Shown here one piece after another: positions 48,831-60,136 of a DNA stretch of 64,000 nucleotides; the first letter of the stretch is position 1, and every line of letters begins with the position of its first letter. The DNA is from Gorsachius magnificus. Lineage: Eukaryota; Chordata; Aves; Pelecaniformes; Ardeidae. Under the pieces are notes generated by a model, which was not told the DNA's origin, did no database searches, and saw only the letters and a program-made list of their open reading frames with translations. The stretch is from the NCBI GenBank assembly GCA_034008185.1, contig CM067082.1, positions 88,597,684 through 88,661,683 on the forward strand, given 5' to 3'. The translations under genes were made by a program, and so were the position numbers.

Positions 48831-51800
48831 CATGGAGTAGATGCCCTTAGGAGGGCATGGACCTCTGATTTCTGCTTACAGCTGGGTTACAAATCACTTC
48901 CCAAAACACATTCCAGGAGACTATTCTGGCCTTTCTTACTGCATTTTCAGAAGTACAAAATAGCTGGGATACTGGGATATCCAATGCCTCATCTTCCTGC
49001 CTTCCCAAGAAGATCCCTATGAATTGTGCTTGTCCCTTCTCTTCCCCTTTTTCAAGAAGTAGAAGCTGTAGATGCGAATGAAAGTTTAGACACGTAAATA
49101 TTCAGCAAAATTTAATTGCCCTGCAGGAAGAAAACCTCCCTGACAGTCCTTAATTTCTAGCTTCTGTGCACAGACTAGTCTTTTACAACTTCATTGCACT
49201 TGTCATAGTCACTGTGTTGATTAAACAACACCTGTTTGCTAATAAATTTTCTAATTGCTCTGAAATATAAGTCGGGGAGGATTCCAGATCATACCTTAGA
49301 GAACAGTCGAAGGACAGGCAAAGTCCTTGATGGCCTCCTGAATAATGTAAGGTATACTTGCATTTTCATTAGAGTAACGGTCTACTCCTGAGCAAGACAG
49401 AAAGCAATTTGTGCCCCAAGTAAATGTATCTGACAGATGTCTATGTTCTTAGAAAGCAAGAGCAAGCAGTGCCAGCAATATCCGGTAGATCAAATGTTTC
49501 TAGGATCTCATGTTACCTGTCTGTGAAATCAAATTGAACCGCTGGCTCCCAAGGAACTTACAATGTGAGTAACGTTCCCAGCTAAAATGCTGCTTTGTAA
49601 ACCAAACAGCACGAAATGAATATTAAATCTCCTTCATAGCTACTGCTAGGCAACCCAGCATGCAACTGTTAATGCCAGATGCATTTATTAGTGGGCTCTT
49701 AGGCAACGAAACATTAATTCTCCAATGTCATTTGCTCTGCTATCCACAAAATAAATGCAGACTTAATCACATTTCTATCAATGTTTGGTTACTCAACCCA
49801 AAGAGATTCTCTTGAGCTCAATACCCTTGTTGTCTTTACTAACTAAATCAAAAAGCAAAATAAAATTGTCTTTCAGCCAAATTCTACACTGGCATATGGA
49901 GGATCTCTTCCTTCTGAGTGGTAACATAGGATGCATAAGGAAGAGCATGCATATTTCTGGACCTGCTGTACACCTCCAACTCAAGGTGTATGTATTCATG
50001 CCTTGAAATTTGACCTTTGCTTCCAGTTCGCTTGTGGTATGTGGCTGAGTCAGTAGAGGAGTCAAAATGAATTGCAGCTGGATGAGATGGAGGCTACAGT
50101 AAAGGGAGCAAAGGGTTGTGCCCAGGGATATAGCATGCGAAACAGAAAGGAATTCTGAGTAAGTACAGGAGATCAGCATCAAAACATCAAAAGTTGCAGG
50201 TTACAGGCACTAACTAGAACACAGGCTTTTGCTAGGCTTGCAGTATTACTATGCTAGTAATATGAAGACATGCTTTGGACTACGGACAATGTATAAGTGA
50301 TGATAATTGTGATGTTGATCTGCAAACGGCTCATTATTCACACTTGATGCACATCTGGCATCATCTCAAAGGCAACTTTGTAACTTGCCATAGAGGTCTG
50401 CATGATCCTGAGCTTGTTGAAACCAAGGCTGATTGATGTAAACCCCAGTAGGCTCTGCAATAGGAAGATGAGATATGGAATCAATATGATAAATGGAGCA
50501 ATTTCAGAAATTTACTTGTTGTTTCTGTTTTCTTAAAGGATGACATTTCAGCCTTATGTGGAGAATGTAACTAAAACCTAGGCAATACTTATGGACCATC
50601 TAAGCTCGAACCCTTTGACTTATTTGGAGCGCTATCAGAGTGGTGTGGTTTTGGACTACTCACTCTGGTGTGGAATTTCACCCCTTGGGTTTATGTTATC
50701 ATACTTCGTTGCAAAAACCTGGTGAAAACTGAGGCTGAATAAGACTATACTCTCCAAATATGCCTCCTTGAAGCTGACCTCTTTGCATATCTTACCTGGC
50801 TACATTTAAAGCTGCTGACACCTTTACATAAAATTTAGTCCCATCTACCTGAAAGAAAAGACCAAATCTCACTGTGTTCTGCAGAAAACAAGCACAGCTA
50901 CCGTAACTTATTTGCCCAGGTGCTCATACAACAGCCCATGATATTATGTTAGTTGTTCTTGTTGTTAAGATTTTCCAATTAGCATCCTAGAACAAAAAAG
51001 TTGATATTGAAATACGTGTTTAAGCAGTGAGGATCAGCATCTCCTATTTTAATGCCTTGGCAGGGGAAGCTCCACTGGGCAATTTCGTATTTCACAAATA
51101 GCATCACTGTCAATACTGGAGCCTGTAACAGAGCAAAGTAATTAGGGTGTCAGAAACTGGCCTTCCACCATGCAGATTCTATATTTCTTTTGGATTCTTC
51201 CTGTATTTATGGTTCAGCCCATGAAGATGAGGGTGAGCAGAGGTAACGGTGACATTGCCAACCATCGGATCGAACATCAGTCTAACTGCCTGCTTAGCAA
51301 AAAGAGTACAGGGATTTACTCCTGTGGAGTGTAGAACTGAAGGGGTTATCTGCTCTGCTAAATCCCATCCCTGCAATCACCCTGACCAAGCCAAGTTCAT
51401 CTCATGCACCAGAGCCTCATACAAAACAACTCCCAGCACCTTGTCCCAACTGTAAAGTCTGTAGTGAAAGATGAATTGTAACATAACGCACACAAGCTGA
51501 GGACCTATCCCTTTCCCTCTGCCTGCCTCTCTTTTCTGGGTCTTTTAAGATCTATTTAACACTTTGCTCTTACCAAGCCTGGATACCATTCGCTTTTGCC
51601 ACGTTGTGGCACCAGTGCCCAAAGTAGCAATAGTCTGTGCTGCACGTTGAGAAATGATGTGAAGGGGACTAAGCTTAAAGATCTCTAAATAATTGTAATG
51701 CAAAATAATAGTCTTCATCTTCTATAAAGTACTGAACATAAACAGGGTGATATTGGCCTTGATCCAAAAGTCACAAGGTGCTTTAATTACACCGCTTAAT

Positions 51801-53271
51801 GTTCCTGCTGGATTTTCTACGTCAGACATCTGTATGGCAGCGTTAGGTCAACCAAGCTGTGGTTGTTATTCTAAATACAGGGAGAAAAAACTAACCATGA
51901 CCTGGATTATGAAACGTTGACATTAAAGGTCTGCTGCTCCTTGTGAAGAGCGTGGTTTTGTAATTTAAAGAAATCTGATCTCCTGAAAGTGCCCTGCTGG
52001 GCCTGCAGCTGACATCATGTTTGTCTGAGCTTTAACAGATTCAACAGGACTAGTATGATTAAAGCAACCTTCAGCTCCCTGTATTTTTGGAACAGAGCTG
52101 TGGAAAAGACACTTGGAGTTAGAGATGACAGCTCCCTGGAGATCTTGACTTCACCAGCTTCATTAGAAATTAAATTACAAAACTTAAAGCTATAGCTGAG
52201 AAGGATCCAGAGTTTATTTGTGATTCCTTGGTTACCTGTGAAAAATCAGGGGTGTGTTGTGGGGGTTTTTGTTGGGGTTTTTTTTTTTTTTTTAGCTGTG
52301 GCCATTTAGGATCAGTGTGAAAGGTATGTGCCCAGAAGGGAGTAAACTAAGATTGCATTCATAGCCTCTAATTTATCCTCCTGTAACTGGCTGTGTGTGC
52401 ATTCTTAGCCAGCTATAAATGCATAGCAGCTACCTCTCAGCAACAAAATCATGGCAGGACAGAGTAATAAAACGGTGTCCTTGCTCTGCGCTGATTAAAT
52501 AAAGAGCAGACTTTCAACTCTGTAACTGCACTGATGACATTTTATCACAGCCCTCATCAAAAAGATTATCTGGGAGGGTCTAAAGGGAAACAAGTGCATG
52601 TAATTACCACATGTGCAAATAAAACAACTGTATGTATCAGTGAGATAATTCTTATCTACAAAGGTCAGCAGGTAGGTGCCAGCTGCACTGTGTTTGTAAA
52701 CAGAATGTTATTTATAATGTAGACAGGTGTATTTCTGCACACAGACCTTGAGTTTTGCTCCAAAGCAATTTTCTTTTTTGCATTCTTTTAACAATATTGT
52801 TTTTCAATTATGTTAAGGGATTTCTGTGTCTCTGCCTTTCACTGCAACTACTTATCTTGATCTGCTTGAACTCCTTATTTTGCTCATCACAGCTCCCATC
52901 GTTACCATTATATTTTGTCAAGAAACTGTTCTGGAAAACTCCTCTGTTACCTTACAAAAGAGCATTGGATGTAATTCACCCCTGTGAGGCATGCCGGTCT
53001 TGCCTATGTCATTCACCAATGAGATTTCAGCTCAGGCTGAAAATCCAAGTGATGTTCTAACCTTGCACTGATCTCTTCATTTAGCAGTGAATTTGTCATC
53101 TTAGAAATCCCTTCAAAACTGTAAACCAGAAATTATAATATAATCATCAAGCCCCTGGCATAAAAACCAGACTGTACTTGCAGAAGTCAAAATAGAAGTA
53201 ATACAGCCAAAAAGACACTACGACCAAAGCACCATCCACTATAAACCTGTAGGAATAGACTAAATTTCCAA
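48831..53271. other. Unique AT-rich non-coding sequence
   Basis: No gene or transposable element recognised in 4.4 kb. A run of 16 T lies at 52278-52293. The 129-codon minus-strand frame at 49793-50182 has no protein-like features. Confidence 0.5.
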
Positions 53272-53775
53272 CTAAAACATGCTTGAACTGACTCTGGACT
53301 GTAAGATCCTCCACAAGCCTTCAGAGGCAGCAGATCTTAACAGCAGAAGAGCCGAAAGCGATAGGTTCAGAAAGTGTTCTGCATGGCTACGGAGAATTGC
53401 AGGGAGGACTCCATCGAGAGGCAGGCAAGCAGCAACATTACGGTACGTCTTCAGCACACGCCTTAGCCTGGGCAAGCCTTGCAGTTGCCCAGTTTCCAGC
53501 ACAGAGCCATGCAGACTGGAAAGGAGGGTGGGTGAAGGCGGTGCAGCCGTAAGCCTTGTTGGCCAATCCTCCAGAAGAGCTCTGGCAGAAGTGGCTGCTG
53601 ATGGACGGCGTTGAATCATTGCATCTGGGCGGCACAGCTCTCTCCACCTAACACCATCCAGTTTCTGAGCAGCCCTGGTTTCCTTCGGTAGCTCTGGCTG
53701 CGGGGAAGGTTGCAACCAGTCGCTCCAGCTTCCTCCCCAGCCAGACAGTCTGTCTGGAAGGCTCCGTGCCAGGGT
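53272..53775 (-). other. GC-rich block with long antisense open frame, unidentified
   Basis: The minus strand is open for 167 codons between stops at 53776-53778 and 53272-53274. The whole block is visibly GC-richer (mid-50s percent by eye, about 14 CpG) than the AT-rich DNA on both sides. There is no ATG near the frame's start, so it could be an internal exon or a piece of a retroposed sequence. The frame begins ARSLPDRLSGWGGSWSDWLQ and later contains a leucine-rich LSLSALLLLRSAASEGLWRI stretch before ending at TAG. The plus strand also has a 111-codon frame (53279-53614). I do not recognise the product. Alternatives are a processed pseudogene, an unclassified repeat, or a GC-rich patch free of stops by chance. 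Confidence 0.3.
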
Positions 53776-55052
53776 TCATGCTGGCATAGGGGTTCAGCCC
53801 CTAGTTAGGAGGATTTTGTTACTAATGCTTTGGTAATCCTGATGATATTAGTACTTACAGTACTGTCGTGCTTTTTACGGAAGCTGTGTTTGTTTTTATT
53901 TTTTTCCATGTTACATAGTGAGAAGTGGAAACCAATGCTTAAAAACCTTTTCCCTAACGTCCTGACCCACTGTGCTGCTTTACCCATAGAGGCTGACAGA
54001 AACAGAGAACTTGGACCAATGTGCATTTCTCCTCATTTTACAAACTGACCAAGTTCCTCTTCCCGATGTGCAGTAGTACGTGTATACACACGCCATAAGA
54101 CCAAACTGTTACCTAATCCTCTGTTCTGGAGTCCGTCTGATAAAGGGGTAGAGTAGCAAGACATTTTCCTTTTGTAATCTGTTTAAGTAAACGAAATTAA
54201 ATCTCTTCTTGGCCAGTTTTAAAGATCAAGTCATAAAAGCCTGGAATAGTTCTGTTGTATACATTTCCCCTGGAAAGTATCTGCTTCAGCTTTTCTCTTT
54301 GTAATCAGATCTGAGACTTCCATTAGAGAATAGTTTATTCCCAGATTTAGTTAATATTTTTAAAATGTGCTGTATTTGTATACATTAAGTCCTGCTTGCT
54401 CAGCTCTCAAAGATTATCTGAGGACAGGACAGCTAACCTGTCAGTTTTTTTCGTGATGTCAGAGTAGGGACAGGAAAATTATCTGTAGAAAATAACTTAT
54501 TAAATTAGTTGTGGTCCTTTCCCTTTTGTAAGACTATTCTTGATTTTATGGTTCGGGTTTTTTTTCCCCTGAGCAGTGGATTGTTTAACAGTGGGTTCAT
54601 TATTTGGTGCACATTGCAAGCAAACCCATTTTAATTCTGCTGTCTTCAAGAAGTTTGTTTACTTATGTATTCATTTTGTGTTACCATTTCTGTGATGACT
54701 GCTACCTGCATGCACTAATTCTACTGCACTGTTTCTGTTCCCTACCAAGCAAGCAGAAGGTAAGGAACACGTTTGAGATATGGCCTTTGTCGTCTTACCA
54801 GGACTTGAATTATTTTTAGGGCAGGGCCATAGCAGGTGGTGCAGTTAAAGGGTAACATTGTGTGAGCTGGGAATATTGCCATTGCATTCCTTGGCCGCTT
54901 TGGGTCAGACCCTGCCTTTTCTAGCAGGGTCAAGTTTGTGTTACCACCTTCTTCTTCCACTATTGCCACACAAAGCAAAGACTTAGGACATATTTGTGTA
55001 CTGATCTGTCTACAAATGTCTTAAAGGAATGCTGCCACCTTAGCAACTTCTT
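53776..55052. other. Unique AT-rich non-coding sequence
   Basis: Nothing recognised between the GC-rich block and the 55 kb CR1. Confidence 0.5.
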
Positions 55053-55141
55053 AGAATCATAGAATCATAGAATCACCTCGGTTGGAAAAGACCTTTAAGA
55101 TCATCAAGTCCAACTGTTAACCTAGCACTGCCATCCCACCA

Positions 55142-56755
55142 CTAAACCATGTCCCTAAGCACCTCATCTGTCCTTCTTTTAAATACCTCCAGGGATGAGG
55201 ACTCGACCACCTCCCTGGGCAGCCCATTCCAGAGCCTGACAACCCTCTCGGTGAAGAAGTTTTTCCTAATGTCTAGCCTAAACCTGCCCTGGCGCAGCTT
55301 CAAGCCATTCCCCCTCGTCCTATCATCTGTTACCAGGGAGAGGAGGCCGACCCCCACCTCGCTACAGCCTCCTGTCAGGCAGTTGTAGAGGGCGATCAGG
55401 TCTCCCCTCAGCCTCCTCTTCTCCAGACTAAACAACCCCAGTTCCCTCAGCCGCTCCTCGCTCCTCGTATGACTTGTGTTCCAGACCCCTCACCAGCTTG
55501 GTTGCTCTCCTCTGGACCTGTTCCAGCAAGGCAACATCTTTCTTGTAGTAAGGGGCCCAAAACTGAACACAGTATTCGAGGTGCGGCCTCACCAGCACCG
55601 AGTACAGGGGCACGATCACTTCCCTACTCCTGCTGGTCACACTATTCCTGATACAGGCCAGGATGCCATTGGCCTTCTTGGCCACCTGGGCACACTGCTG
55701 GCTCATATTCAGCTGGCTGTCAATCAGTACCCCCAGGTCTTTTTCCACCAGGCAGCTTTCCAGCCACTCTTCCCCAAGCCTGTAGCGCTGCATGGGGTTG
55801 TTGTGACCAAAGTGCAGGACCCAGCACTTGGCCTTGTTGAACCTCATACAATTGGCCTCGGCCCATCGATCCAGCCTGTCCAGGTCCCTCTGCAGAGCCC
55901 TCCTCCCCTCCAGCAGATCAACACTCCCACCCAGTTTGGTGTCATCTGCAAATTTACTGCGGGCACACTCAATCCCCTCATCCAGGTCATTGATAAAGAT
56001 ATTAAACAAGACCGGCCCTAAAACTGAGCCTTGGGGGACACCGCTTGTGACCGGCCACCAACTGGATTTAGCTCCATTCACCATGACTCTCTGGGCTCGG
56101 CCACCCAGCCAGTTTTTAACCCAGCGAAGAGTACATCCATCTAGGCCATGAACTGCCAGCTTCTCCAGGAGAATGCTATGGGAGACTGTGTCGAAGGCTT
56201 TGCTGAAGTCCAGGTAGACAACATCCACAGCCTTTCCCTCATCTACCAGGCGGGTCACCTGGTCATAGAAGGAAATCAGGTTGGTTAGGCAAGACTGCCT
56301 TTCTGAACCCATGCTGACTGGGCCTGATCCCCTGATTGTCCTCCATGTGCCTGGTGAGCACACTCAAGATGAACCTCTCCATAATCTTCCCCGGTACCGA
56401 GGCTAGGCTGACTGGTCTGTAGTTCCCCGGATCCTCCTTCTGGCCCTTCTTGAAGATAGGCGGCACATTTGCCAACCTCCAGTCATCTGGGACCTCCCCT
56501 GTTCTCCAGGACTGCTGATAAATGATAGAGAGTGGCTTGGCAAGCTCCTCTGCCAACTCCTTCAGCACTCTTGGGTGGATCCCATCCGGCCCCCTAGACT
56601 TGTGGGTGTCCAGGTGGCATAGCAGGTCAAAGACTGCTTCCTCCTGGATTATGGGGGGTTCATTCCACTCTCTGTCCCCATCTTCCAGCTCAGGAGGCTC
56701 TCCTACAGATAAATTACTTTTCAGACCGCTCAGCTTTCTACTCTGGTTTTAGTGC
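55142..56755 (-). pseudogene. CR1 ORF2 reverse transcriptase, 5'-truncated and frameshifted
   Basis: The product is the LINE reverse transcriptase that copies the element's RNA at a nicked chromosomal target. Reading in minus-strand sense, a first frame from about 56755 to about 56295 carries the fingers region (residues such as HKSRGPDGIHP, NYRPVSLASVPGKIMERF). A short shift of 1-2 bases near 56290-56300, just after SQHGFRK, breaks it. A second frame (55428-56363, 311 codons) then carries the core: DFSKAFD (motif A, residues 52-58), [10 protein letters not shown] (motif B, 108-117) and FADD (motif C, 138-141, at 55941-55952), all with catalytic aspartates present. A 7-bp tandem duplication at 55453-55466 shifts the frame again after KSYEER. 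A third frame (55142-55435) supplies the C-terminal domain to the natural stop at 55142. No endonuclease domain is present, so the gene is dead. Confidence 0.95.
55453..55466. repeat. 7-bp tandem duplication breaking the CR1 frame
   Basis: GCTCCTC occurs twice in direct succession (55453-55459 and 55460-55466). The intact CR1 frame needs one copy, so the second adds seven bases and causes the C-terminal frameshift of the reverse transcriptase. Confidence 0.85.
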
Positions 56756-59450
56756 ACAGCTTTGCTAGTGCTGGCTTGGAGGGGGGGGACCTGAAGGAAG
56801 AGCGTGTGACTGTCATCTTCAGTGTCAGTGCAGCCTTAGGCGTACTTAAACCGATTGTGAAACTGCACCTCTAATTAGGGCTTTGGATGGAGAGCCTGGC
56901 CATGAATGAGTATGTTTGCCTGCAAAATCCTCCTGATCTAAGGCATTTACATGCAAGCAGCTGCAGATTACGTTCATGCAGTTCAGTCTGCACTAATCCT
57001 TGAGCTGGGAGTGCAGGCAAATGAAATGCAGAAGGCAGAGCTCCTTCTCTCAGGCACAGCCCCGTGCAAATGTGGCCACGCTGCTTCCAGCCCCAGGGTG
57101 GCGAGAGGGTGTTGCACCATATTGCCTTCTCAATGGAATTCTATCAGCTAGGTGCTCTCCACAGTCAAATGGCAATATTTTCCCCCTCGCCAAAGGAGGA
57201 GGAGATGTCTTACAGCAGATGGCAGAGGGAGGCTGAGCTCAGACATCTAAGGCCATCCTTTGAGTGGGAAAGCACACCGCCCACCCTCACCTCTTTTTCC
57301 CTGTTCTTAAGACCACTGAGTATCATGACAGCCCCTGGAGAGGATCTTAAATACAGGCTTGATCAAGTACTTCACTTGGTTTTTTTCCCCCCACTTAGTT
57401 TTTTTAATCAGCTAGAGCTTACAAATCTAGTAAATCAAATGTTTCTCCTACCGGAGGTATTAAATTGCATGCAAGGCACTGTGGGCAGGTGGCCAGAGCA
57501 ATAACAAAGCTGCCTTGAAAGTATTTATCTTTGGCAATACTTTATACTTCTCATTGCTGTCTATCTGAATCTTTCAGTGTATTTTAAACTGCCAGTGAAT
57601 TAAACCTCGCAAGTAAGGTTATCGCTCTTTCCCAATTGGAAAAACCAAAAGCCAAAGAGGTTACAAATAGAATTTGGAGACCTCTTTGTATTTTGAGTAC
57701 TATCCAAGTCCTGGGACCCACTGAAGAAGAGAGGGCTATTCATGAAGCATGACATTGTCTAATGGGAATCTGGCCGTGTGATTTACCTGCCAACATGAGG
57801 TTAGTTTTGAAAGAGATGGCGTGTCTCCTGATTCTTGGTTGTGCTCCTCAGTTACACTGCTGGGGTTTTTTTTTTTCTCCCTCTCAAAGTAGTATTATCA
57901 AAAAGTCAGGTAGTAGTAGTATTGAAGACAGTAGAAATAAGCCCTCGGAAGAAACACATTGGGGTGTGATTTGATCATACACGCAGAATTTTCTGAAGTA
58001 TCAAGGCCTGATCCAAAAGAACTGCAAGATATTTACTGCTTTAACAGTTACAGCTACCTGCTGTAGCGGGTCCATATGACTTTGGGTTTCTTTTCCTCAG
58101 AACGGTGAGATCCCCTTGCTGCAGGCATGAGCTGAATTATTTCTTTTTTTCCTTTTTGTCTACCCTGAGTCATTTTGCTCAGCAATGCAAAGGTGGATAC
58201 TTTTGGAAAGCATAGTTGTGTGGCATATTTATATGAGCGGCTTGAACTATGAAGTAGGGGAGGAAAACCTAAAAGGGGGTGACAGGAATTCGAAGACATG
58301 TTAAAACAGCTTGAAAATGCCAGGAATTCAAATGGGAACCTCACAACGATCTGAACTCACATAGTCTTGTGGTGGTGCCAAAAATTTCAAACTAAACAGT
58401 AAATTTAAATAAAGACAGGAGTCATATTTTTAATTTTATGGGATTGTGGTAGGGCTGGAGGAACCAGGGGAGATTAAAAAAAAAAGATGGCAATGCTGTC
58501 ATACCTTATTAGAAAAGGGGAAGGAGATGCCCTCAAAGATACTATCTAAAGTAGACTGTATCGATAACATAGGCAATTAGGTTACGTTAATCAGCACTGC
58601 AAACATGTTGGGGTAAACAAGAACTGTGTAAGATCAGACAAAACTGGTCTGTGCTATAGAGAAACAAAAATACATAGTGATGGCCCTTACTGACAGAAAG
58701 GAACTTTGTTTGTTCCCTGAGGCAACTGACTCTCTAGAAACACCTGTGACAGTTCTACTACACATAATTATAGTTGTCAGGTGAAAAGAAGATGCAATAA
58801 GATCAGACAATTCCACCATTCAGAACTGAATGTGAGGTCCATTGACATCAATGAGATATTTCCAGGTTACTTCAATGGATGTTGGGTCAGTGGGGAAGAA
58901 CCTGCTTAGGAACCAACTGTGGTATTGCAAAGCACAGAAGTGATTTGTGAGTAGCACAGCTGCCTTGGGGGGAAAACTAGGAGTTTTGAGGAAATGTCCT
59001 GCTTTGTGATGCTGATGTGTCACCTCCTGCCTGCTCCAGAGTGCATTGACTGAGGGGCAAACAAGAGGAGAGATGGAGCTCAGTGTAAGGGTGCTACAGA
59101 TCATAAATACGTACATAAAGGTATTGTTTTAACTGTGCAGGTTGAAGTTACAGGTATTTCAAGAAAATTTAGATATTTCGAAGCTGATTTTTCCTGAATC
59201 CTGAATCATAAAAGAAATGCAAACATGTATTGCAAATCAGATATCCCAGTGCTTAGGACTGTGTATACGAGCTATGCATAAAAGCCTACATACTGTCTGG
59301 ACAGTAACATGCTTATGTGAGGGTTAAATAAAAATCAGTTCAACAAAGGAACAGATTTCTCTAATAAACTTCCAGTGACTTCAAAACAAAGAATTTAAAA
59401 ATAGGGTATTACAAAACTAATAACTTGACAATGTCCTTGCTAGGTAATGA
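56756..59450. other. Unique non-coding sequence
   Basis: No gene or transposable element recognised. The 146-codon plus-strand frame at 57064-57504 overlaps other frames and has no domain-like features. Confidence 0.5.
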
Positions 59451-59455
59451 TCTAA
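59451..59455. repeat. Target-site duplication, left copy (TCTAA)
   Basis: Precedes the LTR and matches CCTAA at 60035-60039 at four of five bases. Confidence 0.75.
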
Positions 59456-60034
59456 TGTTGTGGTTTAGCCCCAGTCCACAACCAAGCACCACGAGCCGCT
59501 CGCTCACCCTCCCTCCCCCCAGCGCGATGGGGCAGACAATTGGACGAGCAAAAGTAAGAAAACTCATGGGTTGAGATAAGAATTTAATAATTTACATAAA
59601 ATATAATAATAATAAAAAATTGTAATGAAAAGGAAGATGACGAGGGAGGGAGAGAGAGAGAAAGAAACAAAACCCAGGAAAAACAAGTGATATAACTGCT
59701 CACTACCCACTGACTGACACCCAGCCCTTCCCTGAGCCACAGTCGCTTCTCCCTGGCCAACTCCCCCCAGCTTATATCCAGAGCATGAAGTCGTATGGTA
59801 TGGAATAGCCCTTGGCCAGTGGGGATCAGCTGTCCTGGCTGTGCCCCCTCCCAGCTTTTTGTGCACCTGGCAGAGCATGGGGAGCTGAAAAAGTCCTTGA
59901 CTAGTGTAAGTACTGCTCAGCAACAACGAAACCATCAGTGAGTTATCAACATTCTTCTCATCCTACATCGAAAACACAGCACTATGCCAGCTGCTAGGAA
60001 GAAAATTAACTCTATCCCAGCCAAAACCAGGACA
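59456..60034 (-). mobile_element. Solo LTR, same family, reversed, third copy
   Basis: This 579-bp element starts TGTTGTGGTTTAGCC and ends CCAAAACCAGGACA. It shares the 'ccgctcgctcacc' left block, the 'catgggttgagataag' block (also in the 12.4 kb copy in reverse), 'gtatggaatagcc', 'aaaaagtccttgact', 'gttatcaacattcttct' and the terminal 'gaaaattaactctatcccag' block. It has the usual TG...CA ends and near-matching 5-bp flanks. No viral coding region is attached. It carries an extra GAGA-rich tract near 59645, making it slightly longer than the other two. Confidence 0.92.
59582..59665. repeat. A/T-rich and GA-rich simple tracts inside the LTR
   Basis: An imperfect ATAATAATAATAAAAAATTG tract near 59602-59621 sits where the other two LTRs have their AT triplet tract. 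A GGGAGGGAGAGAGAGAGAAAG-type tract follows near 59645-59665 and is specific to this copy. Confidence 0.8.
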
Positions 60035-60039
60035 CCTAA
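60035..60039. repeat. Target-site duplication, right copy (CCTAA)
   Basis: Four of five bases match 59451-59455; the first base differs (C versus T). Confidence 0.75.
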
Positions 60040-60124
60040 GCATATGAGAAACCTGATGTGGCTATCATGCATGGAGTTGTTGACATGGATCTTGAGAATC
60101 TGGTACATTAATTTAAAAATACCT

Positions 60125-60136
60125 GGGGGGGGGGGG
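60125..60136. repeat. Poly-G run, 12 bases
   Basis: Twelve uninterrupted G about 90 bases beyond the third solo LTR. A simple mononucleotide repeat, likely length-variable. Confidence 0.9.

Larger units (their letters stand above)
55053..56755 (-). mobile_element. CR1 LINE, 1.7 kb, best-preserved copy in the window
   Basis: This is a minus-strand CR1 truncated at its 5' end. At the left it has the 3' terminus AGAATCATAGAATCATAGAA (two to three 8-bp CR1 end repeats), then a ~90-base 3' untranslated tail, then the reverse-transcriptase frame up to about 56755. The endonuclease domain and ORF1 are missing. The tail matches those at 11091 and 11581, so all three share a subfamily. Few mutations interrupt the frame, suggesting a fairly young insertion compared with the 5.3 kb copy. 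Confidence 0.97.

Noticed and set aside
55476..56151. Plus-strand frames of up to 181 codons over the 55 kb CR1
   Set aside because: They are antisense shadows of the CR1 reverse-transcriptase gene.
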